NCBI GenBank assembly: GCA_030435675.1 | Contig: CM059621.1 | Location: 4,836,001 to 4,900,000, forward strand | Direction of reading: 5' to 3' | Source of the DNA: Steinernema hermaphroditum | Taxonomy: Eukaryota; Nematoda; Chromadorea; Rhabditida; Steinernematidae | DNA length: 64,000 nt | Shown: in pieces, positions 10,884-21,555 of the stretch | How the letters are laid out: the number at the start of each line of letters is the position of its first letter | Numbering within the stretch: the first letter of the stretch is position 1 | Translations under genes and position numbers: made by a program | Notes under the pieces: generated by a model | Told to the model about the DNA's origin: nothing | Database searches by the model: none | The model's input: only the letters and a program-made list of their open reading frames with translations

Positions 10884-11118
10884 CCGTTATAAATGCTCCA
10901 TACGTTTAGAATAGACGGTGATTCTTCTTTGGGCACTGGCTTCGAAGAATGCATTCATCACCATACAGCTCCTTATGCACATTTGGCTTGTCGCAAAAGC
11001 ATCCAGACCCCAGGTAGATATGTGCATAAGGAGCTGTAAAGCGACGAATGCGTTCTTCGAATCCAGTGCCCAAAGAAGAACCACCGTCTTTGCTAAGCGT
11101 ATGGAGCATTTATAACGG
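10884..11118. repeat. Palindrome, 99-bp arms, inside the TIL pseudogene
   Basis: Arms at 10884-10982 and 11020-11118 are inverted copies, each running from CCGTTATAAATGCTCCAT to the ATGCACAT boundary, around a 37-bp loop. The loop carries GSGCFCDKP codons of the pseudogene. The arms differ at roughly one base in eight, so the duplication is not brand new. Confidence 0.85.
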
Positions 11119-11560
11119 AAAAAAAATTTGAAAACCGACAAGCAGTCATTATAGCCACATGCAGTGAAGCAATGGTCGTCGTCCTCGCCGTAGTACAACT
11201 GGTGGGATCCGCATTCAAAATCATGTTGTCTTAAAAAAAATCTTAACCTTAACAAAGCGGCTAACATTGCCAGGTGATTTCTTGGCAGGACACTTGGTCC
11301 TCGTGGAGCACGAACGGTTCCTTGCAGTAGCACCCCGCTTCTTGCCCCATCCTGACACAGAATAGACTGTGTGGTTCATCACAGGAACTGGGGCACACAT
11401 TAGGATCTTCGTCGGGGTAGCAGACTTCGTGAGGACCGTACTCTATAGAAACAGGGACGGTATTTAACATGCCGTGGCCGTTGTGTTCTTTTTGATCTCG
11501 GGACACTCATTCGGCAGAATACACTTTCCGCCGTGGCCAACAAAGGTACGCACATACGTA
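10884..11560 (-). pseudogene. Decayed TIL-domain protease inhibitor with inverted duplication
   Basis: Minus-strand paralogue of the intact gene at 16398-17163. Remnants in order are the end of TIL domain 1 (KCILPNECPEIKKNTTATA), nearly all of domain 2 (EYGPHEVCYPDEDPNVC to KEPFVLHED) and the start and end of domain 3. Lesions: the first Cys of domain 2 is Tyr (EYG for ECG); the segment encoding KCILPSEC is deleted, shifting the frame; the exon 1/2 junction has lost its splice sites; the 5' exon with the signal peptide is missing. The middle of domain 3 is replaced by an inverted copy of the gene's own 3' end (see 10884-11118). Confidence 0.85.
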
Positions 11561-12022
11561 TTGCATAGACTTTCTACCCATTTGAGTCATACATAAACGG
11601 CACAATTTCAGCCATTTTTCAGCGATGCACGCACCACATAAAAAGATTTATAATTAAAGGTTCGTTTTACATGCAATATTTGTGCTCGCCATCGGTATGA
11701 GCTTCTTCCATACCTCGTCCTTCCGATCTCTTTTTCTAAATATGGAAACTGCCATGATGCGCATAATGACCTGCTTCACGATCGTACTTCTCTTAAAGTC
11801 TTCTAGTGCTTTGTGCATCGCACCATTACAGTCACTGACAAACATAATGATGTGCTCTGTTCACTTATGCTCTTAAATTTCAATTTTCCTTCAGAAGTAG
11901 AACTTCTTGTAGGTAGGCCAGTTATTCCAGCATATATTTACTTCTGGGCTCGAATTGCTGCATTTATTGTATCTTGCGACCGTTGCTTTACTGGATATGA
12001 GCACAACGGTGGCATCAGTTTA
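11561..12022. other. Intergenic / 3' flank, nothing firm
   Basis: Contains a 63-codon minus-strand ORF (11654-11845, rich in Lys and Arg) and a plus-strand frame with a hydrophobic start (MRIMTCFTIVLLLKSSSALC). Neither has supporting splice sites or a recognisable domain. Confidence 0.4.
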
Positions 12023-12301
12023 TTAGCATTGCGTCGAGAAGGGGTTTGCTTTCTTTCTGGTCAACTCTTTGGTGAGGCGCATCCAGAAGAAAGGGATGTT
12101 GGGTGAGAGGATGCACCGAAGAGAGATGTCATTCGTTGGTTCAACTGTGGCCGCAATCTACAAAGACAGCATTATTGCATGTCACACAGGTGATTGTCTT
12201 TCCTCAGCCTGTTTCAACATGGTGTCATAGAATAAGAAGATGCCCGCGGTTGGCGAAGTAAGAACAAGAAGAGCGATAAGGATTGCCAGCTTATCGCACA
12301 T
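12023..12301 (-). CDS. Small N-terminally anchored or secreted protein
   Basis: Model complement(join(12023..12157, 12188..12301)), 82 aa. The N-terminus MCDKLAILIALLVLTSPTAG is a signal peptide or signal anchor. The tail is polar, with Thr-Glu-Pro and a basic end (RKKANPFSTQC). The in-phase intron with GT-AG ends would be only 30 nt, shorter than all others here. A GC-AG intron of 51 nt starting after CAG is also in phase and would shorten the protein by 7 residues. The stop overlaps AATAAA on the minus strand. Family unknown. Confidence 0.45.
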
Positions 12302-12967
12302 TGCATGGATGAATGAAGTTGGATATTGGCTTTGGCAGGGTATCGCTCATTTGGATCTCAGGATGACAATGGATGTTTTGAGAAAATTGGCGGGATTCTT
12401 GGGAAACAGACCAACTTCCCACGTTGTCAATGCTCGACAATCAATGTACATGTTAAGCGATCAGAAAAACATGGAGATGTTTGCACATAAAACAAAGCCA
12501 ACCAGCATGAATAATTGCCGAGTCCATCGCTGGCCGTTTCAAACGCTTTTCTTAGACTCAAACTCAAACGCTAGGCGTCTTGAGTCATCGCAGAGTGCTC
12601 CTCAACAATCGCTTGTCATTTCTTCTCTTTATTGTTTCCCCCTCAGTCAGGTCAAGTACATAGCACAAACATTTTAAAAGCTGGCCCTTGACTTAAAATC
12701 AAACAATTACTGGACATTTTGAGTCGTTAGATAGCCATAACAACCCATTGCCATTTCTTTTCTTTATTGCTTCCTCCACAGTCAGGTCAATCACATGGCC
12801 GGCCGTTTGCATAAGCCAATAACGGCTGTTTCGCACGTGATCAATACGATACGACCTTGGAGAGGGATTACACACCGATGCCGGCTGACAAATAAAGTTC
12901 CCGCCGCTGATTGTTCACATCGAACTGTGCGTTTCCGCAGCTGCCTTTCCTGTTGCCGCCATTCATA
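12302..12967. other. Intergenic between divergent small genes
   Basis: A 145-codon plus-strand frame at 12240-12677 overlaps the antisense gene and has no domain signature. No other features seen. Confidence 0.4.
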
Positions 12968-13303
12968 ATGGCGCAGTTCCTGCTGTTCACTCTCACTGTG
13001 CTGATCTCATCGATTTTTGTAAAATTCAAATATTCCCCATTGGGCCTGAAATTTGGAGTTTAGATTGTCGATGCAACAAGCTATGGCTTGTGTAGAACTT
13101 TGGAAGTGGAATCTGACTGCGTCGAGCGAATAACTGGATTGTTTTGCAATCGCAGTCCTGGCTGCATCGACAACGTAATCGCAGTTCTAGAAGCTCATTT
13201 TGGTGATGTTATAAGTGACCCTATTCAAGCCGATCAAATCGCACAAGACGTTGTCGAAAGCGTCGCATCGATCATGTACTATAAACGATACCAGTTCTTT
13301 TAG
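12968..13303 (+). CDS. Small secreted four-cysteine protein
   Basis: Model join(12968..13018, 13064..13303), 96 aa, with a 45-nt intron (GTAAAATTC to GAGTTTAG). Signal peptide MAQFLLFTLTVLISSIF, likely cut after VDA. The mature part has four Cys in a compact N-terminal half (GLCRTLEVESDCVERITGLF, then CNRSPGCI). A helical acidic C-terminal half ends YYKRYQFF. AATAAA lies at 13318. The spacing suggests two disulfides. No known family could be assigned; secretion is the only firm inference. Confidence 0.65.
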
Positions 13304-13329
13304 CCTTTATTATAGCGAATAAACGAGGA

Positions 13330-13720
13330 ACAGAGGTTACGTGATTTGTGTCGGTCCACTCGCTCTCTCCGAAGGTTGCGGAATGAGATGAGTGGGTCTT
13401 GGCCGTCATTGTTGGTGCAATGATCTCCCCTCTCCAATCCGTCGCGACTGGTGTGGAATGTAAGCCGAACCACGTCTCGCCAATAAGAGCACCAGCATTG
13501 CCCAACCACCCGTTTCCAGGATGCCGAACACCCCTCCAACTTCGAAGATTGCACCGCCATCGCGTTACTTCCAGATAGAGCTTCTCTATGGCTTCGAAGC
13601 CCGCGTACAATGATGAAAGAGCTGGCTTCAACTTCGGACATCGTGCTGAGCGCCGAAGAACGAAGAGAATCAGTGACTACGGTGATGTGCGGTTCTTCAT
13701 TGTGCATTGTGAGATATCTT
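13330..13720 (-). repeat. Dispersed repeat family R3, copy b (longest)
   Basis: The minus strand aligns over most of its length with 62465-62765. Shared blocks are CACAATGAAGAACCG, GATCACCG, a GAAGTTGAAG block, CTTCGAAGCCAT, TATCTGGAAG and TTGGCGAGA. Its other end carries GGTGCAATGATC, shared with 3830-3985. Overlapping open frames run through it but show no domain. Confidence 0.6.
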
Positions 13721-14024
13721 TGCATCATAAATGCAGTCAATTCAAGAGTAATAAAAAAACTTAGTCACGTTCATGAAACAATGAAGCTTTGTTGATGCAA
13801 ATAAGCAAAATGAGTGAGCAATTTTGGGCTTTTGCCGCCAACGAATTTGATTGGCCAACACACTACGTTTTCTGCTTACCTTTAGAGTCCTCTTAATTGA
13901 CTAATTGAATGTGAGTAATTCGGGTCAACGTTGTGTTAGCTGTTCATCATCTCCTTCTTCTGGATACTTTGTGATGATCTGTGATAGCTTGATACACCAG
14001 TTTGGGATCTTTATTGAAGATAAT

Positions 14025-15077
14025 TTAATATTTCTCATGAACAGTATTCATTGACGGCGTTCTTCTTCCACCACCGATTCCAACTCTGCTGTTCGCCTTT
14101 GCCTTCAATGTGCTCATCATCCAGTTCACACATCTCCGTAGGCACTTCAGCGTTCCTCTTCGATACGCCTTGTAAACGAGCAACGTCACACAGCAGACAA
14201 CCATTCCATGAAAACATATCCATATTTCAGCGATTTTCGCTAATTGTGTCGAATAAGATTGTGCTTTGGAAAAGGCAAAACCGAGAATCAGTCCTGGAGT
14301 AAACATCAACAACACAGGCAATAGGGTAATAATGATCAGATTTTTGGTAAGCGCCTTCTGCAGTATGTATGTCTTATGGGAAATGAGATTTCTCTGCCTA
14401 TTCAACAGTTGAATAGTAAGAGCCAGAAGGGTAAACATCGAAATGGTGAGGGTACAAACAACAATCGTGATTAGGTAGACCAATTTCTCATTCGACTTAT
14501 TCATCTTCACGCAAGCATCGGAGTCTTGAATACGTGACGCCACTTGGGGATAAGCTGAAAGCGCTTCCTTGATAACAGATGCTTCTTCTCGGGAACAATA
14601 AAATGCCGCTATTACAATAGCAGAAAGTGCACTGTGCATTAATATACAATATCCACAAGCGACCCACTTCGGTACACTACTGAATTTCTGTCCATATGCT
14701 ATTTTGAGGTATCGGAACTGTAACGGAAGGAATGCGGCCACAGCGCTATTAGCCCAGATGGTGAAGTAGACTATTCCCAGAGCGAAAGTCACATCTCCGC
14801 TAGGTTTAAAAAAGCCCGCTAAGCCATTAAGCTTCATACAGGGCACTGGGAAGATGGCCTCGAATTGCGTGATGAGACCATGGTATACGTCGCCGATGAA
14901 GTTCCAGATCAAAATATTCAACAGAAGTGCAGCGTAGCCTCTCATCTTTGCGGGAGTATTGTAGAATACAATAATAATTGTGAATGAACATAGAACTGTA
15001 TTCGAGGTACCCAGTACAGTGAGCGACAGATGGAAACCTGGAGAGAAGTAGATGTTAACAGCCGTCCAGTCAGTCAT
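14025..15077 (-). CDS. Str-superfamily chemoreceptor (Srh/Sri-like), single exon
   Basis: An uninterrupted 350-codon ORF with seven hydrophobic segments. Str-superfamily marks are PAKMRGYAALLLNILIWNF after TM1, PCMKLNGLAGF before TM3, a long loop after TM4, a TM6 lead HKTYILQKALTKNLIIITLL followed by a TPGLILG turn, and a basic cytosolic tail (RRGTLKCLRRCVNW). This fits Srh or Sri receptors. Separating them needs a profile search. A nematode sensory-neuron receptor is the expected role. The lack of introns is unusual for these families and contrasts with the neighbouring Srt gene. Confidence 0.8.
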   Translation of the reverse strand: MTDWTAVNIYFSPGFHLSLTVLGTSNTVLCSFTIIIVFYNTPAKMRGYAALLLNILIWNFIGDVYHGLITQFEAIFPVPCMKLNGLAGFFKPSGDVTFALGIVYFTIWANSAVAAFLPLQFRYLKIAYGQKFSSVPKWVACGYCILMHSALSAIVIAAFYCSREEASVIKEALSAYPQVASRIQDSDACVKMNKSNEKLVYLITIVVCTLTISMFTLLALTIQLLNRQRNLISHKTYILQKALTKNLIIITLLPVLLMFTPGLILGFAFSKAQSYSTQLAKIAEIWICFHGMVVCCVTLLVYKAYRRGTLKCLRRCVNWMMSTLKAKANSRVGIGGGRRTPSMNTVHEKY

Positions 15078-16397
15078 GGTTCTGAAAGTTTATAGCAGAT
15101 CGGAAGACAAGTTAGGTGTTATAATTAAATATTCACGGAAATTTCGATTTTGTCACAAACAAATTTCAGATCGCAGTCAACAATTACGACGTTCTAACGA
15201 GAAAGTGGTCGATGATGGAATGAATCGTCTGTCCTCCTTATATAATATTAACGCATGTGCTATTAAAATTAAGCATTATTATCATTGAGTACGTTAAAGT
15301 AATAAAATACTCGGAATAGGTCTTAAAAATAACAAATTTCGGAATTAAGTAATGTTTTTATCGCAGGTGCACATGTCAATTCCTCAAAACAAGGCCTGCG
15401 TAGGCAGGCAAAGATGTCTGGCTCACCGAAAAAATATTGTGATGAATAAGCATGTATTCATAAAGTGTAGTGCTTTTCAGATATGAAACATGGGATGGAA
15501 TAAATGAGAATCAACAGGATGGAGGCGGATGAACATAGATGCTGACTGGGCTCAGTATTTTGCAATCCGATCGGGGGCTGGCTTTGTCTCGCCTGGCTCA
15601 GAGGGTTACATGATATAATCACTACTGCAAAAATCGGCACGCAGTGGTTAAGACAACATGGCTCGCCCTTCGGGCTAACGTTAAATGAATAGGCATAGTC
15701 TTAAGCCAGAGCCTAAGCCAAGCCGGGGTTTGCCGAAGCCATCAAATATCAAGGCATGTTTTTAAGCCGGAACCTAAGCAAAGCCTAGGTCTAGGACATT
15801 TCCAAAATGAATATAAGCTCACTTAGACTTTAGATGTCTAGACGTGTGTCTAGAAGTGACTATTTTTTTTGATTTTGCAATGGCGATTTTGTCTGAGTGG
15901 CGATTTTTGCAATAACGATTTTGTCGGGTCGCCGGCTCAGAGTCAAACCGAGCTGTTTGTTGCAACATATGCAAAATTAGCCGCGGACATCTCAGGACCG
16001 AACAGAAAAAAGGCCCAAAGGTTACAGATGTGTAAGAAACTAAGAGCCGTGACAGGCGGCTCCCGATTGCGCATTCTTCTGAGCCAAAATCAATGCCAAC
16101 TGATGTAAAAGGGTTCGCAGCGTACGGACTTGGCTTTGTTCCCTGAGTTCCTTCTTGGCAGATGACAGATCGAAGATCCACTGAGTACTCACGCGATTAG
16201 TGTTTTACAAACAATATAAAAAATTGCACTTCCGGGCTTTATCTCCACACGGACAACGTCAACTGACAGATAATCAAATACAGTACGTGCCCTTTTCTGT
16301 CGTTGAAAGTGCACTTTTTGATCTATCCACGTCAGATGCCCATACAAGATTCACATAAAAGGGGTAATATCTATCTGATCCCTCTACATAGGACACG
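15078..16397. other. Intergenic with repeat R2 copy; upstream region of TIL gene
   Basis: Holds R2 copy 2 (15620-15960). No gene is supported. The bases directly before 16398 are the likely promoter of the TIL inhibitor; no TATA box stands out. Confidence 0.45.
15620..15960 (+). repeat. Dispersed repeat family R2, copy 2
   Basis: Shares GGCTCGCCCTTCGGGCT, TAAGCC...GCCTAAGCCAAGCC, GGGGTTTGCC, AAGCCGGAACCTAAG and the tail GAGTGGCGATTTTTGCAATAA with copy 1. Shares GGCTCGCCCTTCGGGCTCGC and GGCATAGTC with the inverted copy 3 at 36735-36905. Confidence 0.65.
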
Positions 16398-17163
16398 ATG
16401 AAGTCTCTCTGTCTTCTGGTTCTTCTCTTCTCTACTATCGCCTTCGCCCAGGATCAAAGTGGGGTCGTAGCCTTCAAAAAAATAATTCCGTTTTCTATAG
16501 AATGTGGAGCTCACGAAGTTGCTGACGACTGTCCGTGCGACCCCACCTGTGAAAGTCCGTTTTTCGGATTGTGCGGGTTCGGTTGCGTTAAGGGTTGTGC
16601 TTGTGTGCGTCCCTATGTTCGCCACAACGGAAAGTGTATTCTGCCGAATGAGTGTCCCGAGATCAAAAAGAATACAACGGCCACGGCACATAGTAAGTAG
16701 CTTGTCGATTGATGTGAAATACCGTTTCTGCTCCTTTAGAGTGCGGTCCTCGCGAGGTCTACTACCCCGACGAAGATCCTAGTGTATGCCCCAGTTCCTG
16801 TGATGAACCACACAGCCCATTCTGTGTCAGAATGGGGCAAGAAGCGGGGTGCTACTGCAAGGAACCGTTCGTGCTCCACGAGGACAAATGCATTCTTCCC
16901 AGCGAGTGTCCTGCCAAGAAATCCCCTGATAATGGTAGGCGCTTCGTTAAAGATCCTCAAGACAACATTATTTAGAATGCGGACCCCACCAATCGTACTA
17001 CGGCGAAGACGACGAGTACTGCTACTCCACATGTGACATTCCTTACGGCTGCTTGAGAATCTACTTGGGGGCTGGATGTTTTTGCGACAAGCCATATGTG
17101 ACTTATGGCGATGATTGCGTTCTTCCAAGTCAGTGCCCGAAGAAGAACTACGGTTTCTTCTAA
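16398..17163 (+). CDS. Secreted inhibitor with three TIL (trypsin inhibitor-like) domains
   Basis: Model join(16398..16692, 16740..16934, 16976..17163), 225 aa; introns of 47 and 41 nt fall between the domains. Signal peptide MKSLCLLVLLFSTIAFA. Domains 1 (about 34-86), 2 (about 99-151) and 3 (about 164-214) each follow the TIL cysteine pattern, starting ECG/KCG and ending CILPNECP, CILPSECP or CVLPSQCP. TIL proteins are extracellular serine-protease inhibitors in nematodes and insects; the P1 residues cannot be fixed by eye. AATAAA at 17188 fits the 3' end. A broken paralogue lies at 10884-11560 in the opposite orientation, so the pair probably arose by local duplication. Confidence 0.9.
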
Positions 17164-17214
17164 GCTTATGAAGCATTTCTAACGGAAAATAAATTCATGC
17201 CAATCTTGAAAACT

Positions 17215-17510
17215 CATGATGGTTGTCTTCCATTCATGTCGGTGGCAAGGGCTCCCGAAAGGCCTGGAAAATTAGGGTGCGGTAGGTCCATCTTCCACCT
17301 GGCCAAGAAGCTCTTCATCGCCGCCCGACCACCCGTGCCGCGAAGCCGAAGATTCACTGCAACACGGAAGTCTACAAGCCGCCAACCACATCGGAGTCAC
17401 CCTGTTCGCCGCTTTGAAGCGAACGGATACCAATGGCATTGCTGTGCTCTAATCGGACATCGTGCTTTGTGCCGAAGTTTGAAGAACACCAGCGGCCGCC
17501 GTGTGATATT
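17215..17510 (-). repeat. Dispersed repeat family R3, copy c
   Basis: Contains AAAGGCCTGGA, ACCACCCGT and CGGACATCGTGCT blocks shared with the copies near 3930, 13500-13640 and 30690. No gene. Confidence 0.45.
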
Positions 17511-17773
17511 TGCTCGCTTTTGTGCCTCAGGTGTCTTACAAGGCGTAGTGGCGTTGATTCAAGAGATAAAACCAGAAAGTGAAAAGTAAAATGCCCAGTA
17601 GATCAAAGCCAAGGTAGTGAGTAATACGGCGCTCCTTTTGGTTGACAATGAACGAGATCCAAAGGGGGCATAGCAAAAATTTAACAGACATGAATTAGAA
17701 CAGTTCCATTTGTTAATGTCGATGTAGTCGCTTTGCATAATTTACCGTGAGGCAGAGTGTAACGCACATAAGT

Positions 17774-17980
17774 TCACCCGCAGGTAACCAGATTATCTCC
17801 ATAGAACAGAGCCACAAAATTTGACACGTTCCTGGTCCACCCAGTATATTGTCCCATAACCTTCGGATCACCACGATTCTTTGATCCATTTGCACAAAAA
17901 TGAGAGAGACTGATCTTGAAGTGATATGGATTGGTGTAATTTCTAGTGGAATCGAAGTCAGGACAGTCAAGAATATCGCT
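17774..17980 (-). CDS. Possible exon of a secreted glycoprotein, unresolved
   Basis: A 68-codon minus-strand frame reads ILDCPDFDSTRNYTNPYHF..., with three N-glycosylation sequons (NYT, NGS, NVS) and three Cys. It ends at TGA, or could splice at CGG|GTGAAC just before it. An overlapping frame in the same stretch is longer (17713-17970) but looks less natural. Flanking exons were not found. Confidence 0.25.
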   Translation of the reverse strand, partial: SDILDCPDFDSTRNYTNPYHFKISLSHFCANGSKNRGDPKVMGQYTGWTRNVSNFVALFYGDNLVTCG

Positions 17981-18387
17981 TCCGATTGAAAATAAAAAGC
18001 AAAATTACGTAATGATGGATGTGCTATAGCCCTTAATCATCCGCCTCCGCGTTGACCTTTGGACTCGTACTGACCACACATTCGCGCTTCCACTCTCTGA
18101 TGTTCGGCAAGGGCCAGCAAGCGGGCCACCCTGGTTGTCGGGGGCAACGGATTCCCGCGCGCCCTGCACCCCCTAATCCCAGTGCGCTCCGTGTGGCGCG
18201 CGATATTATCGCCCGCCGCCGTGTTTCGCAATCCGTTTTTTTAACTTTCGGCGACCTCAATCTTCCCTTGCGCAAGAGAGCAAATTAGTCGTTTTCGGAC
18301 TATTCCCTCAGGGTGTTTGGCGAACGGCGTCGCCTCTCAACTCATAACTGCATTTGCAACGTCGCATATTTGACACTTGACTGGGTT

Positions 18388-18660
18388 TTATTTTTGAGGC
18401 AAACACCCACTTCTGGTTGAAGGCGGGAGAGATTAGGAGTGTTCCCGGTTGAAGATCAACAACGTTTCTAAGCTGTTCGTTTGTGGTATGTTCGTAGTGG
18501 TATATCAGAGCTTACTTCCAGAACCCGTTACGTACTTTATGTTGTTGTGGAAATGAAGCTAAACGACAAATTATTTTTGAGGCAAACACCCACTTCCGGT
18601 TTAAGGCGGGAGAGATTAGGAGTTTTCCTGCTTGCAGCTGAACAACGTTTACAAGCAGCT
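18388..18660. repeat. Direct repeat, two ~89-bp units
   Basis: Units at 18388-18476 and 18571-18660 both run from TTATTTTTGAGGCAAACACC to AACAACGTTT..AAGC, separated by about 95 bp. They are about 85% identical. Confidence 0.8.
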
Positions 18661-19180
18661 AATGGCATTTACATTATGATTCTCATGTTGTGTGCCAAAG
18701 ATTCTAAATCCAGCGAGCCCTGTTGTTATTGCAGCTTTGTGTATGGCACAGAATTTAGTGCTCACTTTGACGCTTCTTGAAATCACGCTTCTGGCATGTT
18801 ATGTGCACTAGAAAAGCCGTATTTGCCCTGTTTTTTACGTTGCCTTTAAATTTCTGTTGTAAAAAACGAGTTAAATAGGATCTGTAAATAAACAATCGTA
18901 CTTCTAAATTGGTCTGAGAAATGCTGTACCTCCTGTATCTGTCCATTCTAGCTCGTACGTTCTAGTGCTTTACGGTGTTAGGGTCACATAAAGTAGTTCT
19001 TCTGCACTGCCTCACTAAGCGTTTCGTTCGTAAACTGCCCCTTTAGCGTGCAGCCGAGCTTCAAAACTTGTTTTCGTCACGTTTTGGTTTTGTTTTAGTC
19101 ATATCTGGTCAAATACATGTGGGAGATATAACATTAGTGCGTACGAATTTCATTAATTAGAATTAGATTCGAATTAATTA

Positions 19181-19551
19181 GAGTTGTCATCGGGTCGAAC
19201 CCGAAAATCCGCATTTTTTGCAGTACGGACCAATTTTGAAGTCCGATCGAGAAACTTCCAAGTGCGCTGGCTTCGCCCCAACGTCGCGGCCCAGCGCAAT
19301 CACAAAAATTTGACCGCGCAGCAAAACAAGGTCCAATTAGGGGTGAAACCCGAAAAACCCGAACCTGAACCCGAAAATCTGAACCCGAAAATTTTTGAAT
19401 GGACTTTTTCTTTTTTCGGCCAAGTTTTTTGATTGTGCTGGGTTGAGACGTTGGGGCGAAGCCAGCGCACTTGGAAGTTTTTCGATCGCAGTTCAAAATT
19501 GGTCCGTACTGCAAAAAATGCGGATTTTCGGGTTCGACCCGATGACAACTC
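19181..19551. mobile_element. TA-flanked MITE, 371 bp, long inverted repeats
   Basis: Arms of about 138 bp at 19181-19318 and 19414-19551 begin GAGTTGTCATCGGGTCGAAC and are inverted with few mismatches. TA lies immediately outside both ends (19179-19180 and 19552-19553), as expected for the Tc1/mariner superfamily. The centre is a CCCGAA-rich stretch. No transposase. Confidence 0.85.
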
Positions 19552-20670
19552 TACTAATAATTTAAATTTGTAGAATTCAAATCTCTCACGAGATGTGCGT
19601 CATTAAGAATTTATCTTTAAATGTCATGGTGAAGTCTCTCATGAAACAAGAAAATATCGCTAATTATAATTGTGGGCTGGATCAGTGGAAATCTCCCTTT
19701 ACCTTCGACATCTCACGACTACGATCGCTATTTTAAGGCTATAGCCAGTTTTTAAGGCTACCACCAAACTCTTTTCAGAATTTGAGGTGAACACGCATTA
19801 GCACTTAGTGTGTTGTATGTTCGAATGACATCCGTGTACGTCAACCTTCCGACTAGTAGGAAGCCTGGTGCTCGATATATTTTATTAACATTCTATTTTT
19901 AGTAGAGAGTCATTTTGTAGTAAATATAGGATGCTTATATTGGTATAACTGAGGGAAATTGTGTGGAAAACAGCATTGTTTTTCTCACAATCAGCAAAAA
20001 TGATTCCTTTTCGGAATAGCTGTTTATAGTACACATGGCTTTGTTCGGCAAGGCCCAATGTTGCAACAAACAGGTTGAGATTTATTCGAGAAATAACCAG
20101 TCGCATCAAGTTGAGAAATGCTTTGATAGGGTCACCAAGGTTAAAAATTGACTTTTCCAAGGACGCCATATCGACTTTCGATGGGGCTTGCTGTTTTTTG
20201 TTAGCTCGCCAGTTTGATGCAATGATGTGTTTGCCCATCGTTCATCGTACACCTCCAAATGAATAATTTGAAGGGGTGTTCCTCGACAGTTCAGTCGCAA
20301 AGTCAACGTTTACCTTTTTCCACATTCTTTTGATTTAGTCTTCCGCTCATTGATCTATTAGTGACGCACCCCCACAGTGACTAAGCACATTGGCTGGTCG
20401 GAGCGGCGCGCCACGTCTTATTTGTTTATTTATTCATATACACAAATAATAATTGAGACGACGGTCACTCCCGCGTCGCCCGCGGTCTGTCCGCAATTGA
20501 TCGACGCGCGGACACCGCCGCGCTTTTGGACCCAACGTATTGTTGCATCGTTTATTAGCGTTTCGCGGCAAGCTACGGTAATTTGTTAATCACTGTTCTA
20601 TGATATTTGTTACTTGTCTACACGAAAGATGTACTTAACTTTAAAACGTTATCGAAATGCTCAGACTTTT

Positions 20671-21277
20671 ATATTATACGAATAAACCCGGCTGCGCGCG
20701 AATTCGCGCCCTCCAGGTACTAAAAGCCAATTAGCCTGTAGCCCTGCGGGCGGCAAGATTGGTGCTCATGCAAATTGCTGAAGTTGGGGCCAAAAACTAT
20801 AGCCCTGCAGGCGGCAAGACACCATAGCCCTGCGGGCGGCAAGATTGGCGCTCATGGATAGGGCTGAAGTTGGGGCCAAAAACTGTAGCCCTGCGGGCAG
20901 CGAGAAACCATAGCCGTGCGGGCGGCAAGATTGGCGCTCATGTAAATGGCTAAAGTGGGCGAAAAAACTGTAAAGTTTCAGGAAACTCGAATCGAAAACA
21001 CTGCTGGTTACAAAATAGGCAAAAAATCACTCAAAAACAGAAAAAAAAAACTCAAAGCCTAGCATCGCCAGAGAGACAGTGGAAGTAGAGCAATACCATC
21101 TCAACTGTCTGTGTGGCTCATTGCGAACGTTCTATGTTTGTAAGCGGGCGGTGTCGGGTTCGGTTCCTCTCGGGGTCCTTATTTTGTGTGGGTGTTTCCG
21201 CCGTGCGCACGGAAAAACACACACACACACAGACCAACGGACCCGTCGGTTCTCCATTTATATATATTATACGAATA
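20671..21277 (+). mobile_element. SINE-like element A with 14-bp target-site duplication
   Basis: The element spans about 20685-21263 and is flanked by perfect copies of ATATTATACGAATA (20671-20684 and 21264-21277), the length typical of target-primed LINE-type insertion. Its 5' part has a palindrome GCGCGAATTCGCGC and tandem GCCCTGCGGGCGGCAAGA units. The 3' part has a tRNA-like RNA polymerase III promoter: A box TGGCTCATTGCG (21114-21125) and B box GGTTCGGTTCC (21157-21167). Element B at 55337-55953 has the same ends. Confidence 0.75.
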
Positions 21278-21555
21278 CTTTATGTCTGAAAATGCGAACT
21301 TTACTTCCCACTATCTAACTTTGACGTCAATGTTGCCTCAATGCCAGTAATCCCCAAATGACGTTTGTGTCTAGGAAGAAAAGGTTTCATTGTTTCGGTT
21401 ACTCAGAGCTGAGTCTGTGGGGTACAATACAGTCTCTTAGGCAGGCGGCTGCTTGTGAACGACAATCGCCATTTCGTTGATCACAGCGCTCAGTACGATT
21501 GGCCTCGAAAGCGAGAGCGCCGCTCACGTTTTTCGATTTGAATATAACTCTGAAT

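Noticed and set aside
11654..11845. 63-codon basic minus-strand ORF
   Set aside because: No signal, domain or splice partner; lies in the 3' flank of the 12023-12301 gene.
13272..13740. Two overlapping 119- and 146-codon minus-strand ORFs
   Set aside because: They lie in a dispersed repeat, and the frames are not conserved in its other copies.
19885..20238. 117-codon minus-strand ORF
   Set aside because: Looked weakly transposase-like, but no catalytic residues or flanking TIRs were found.
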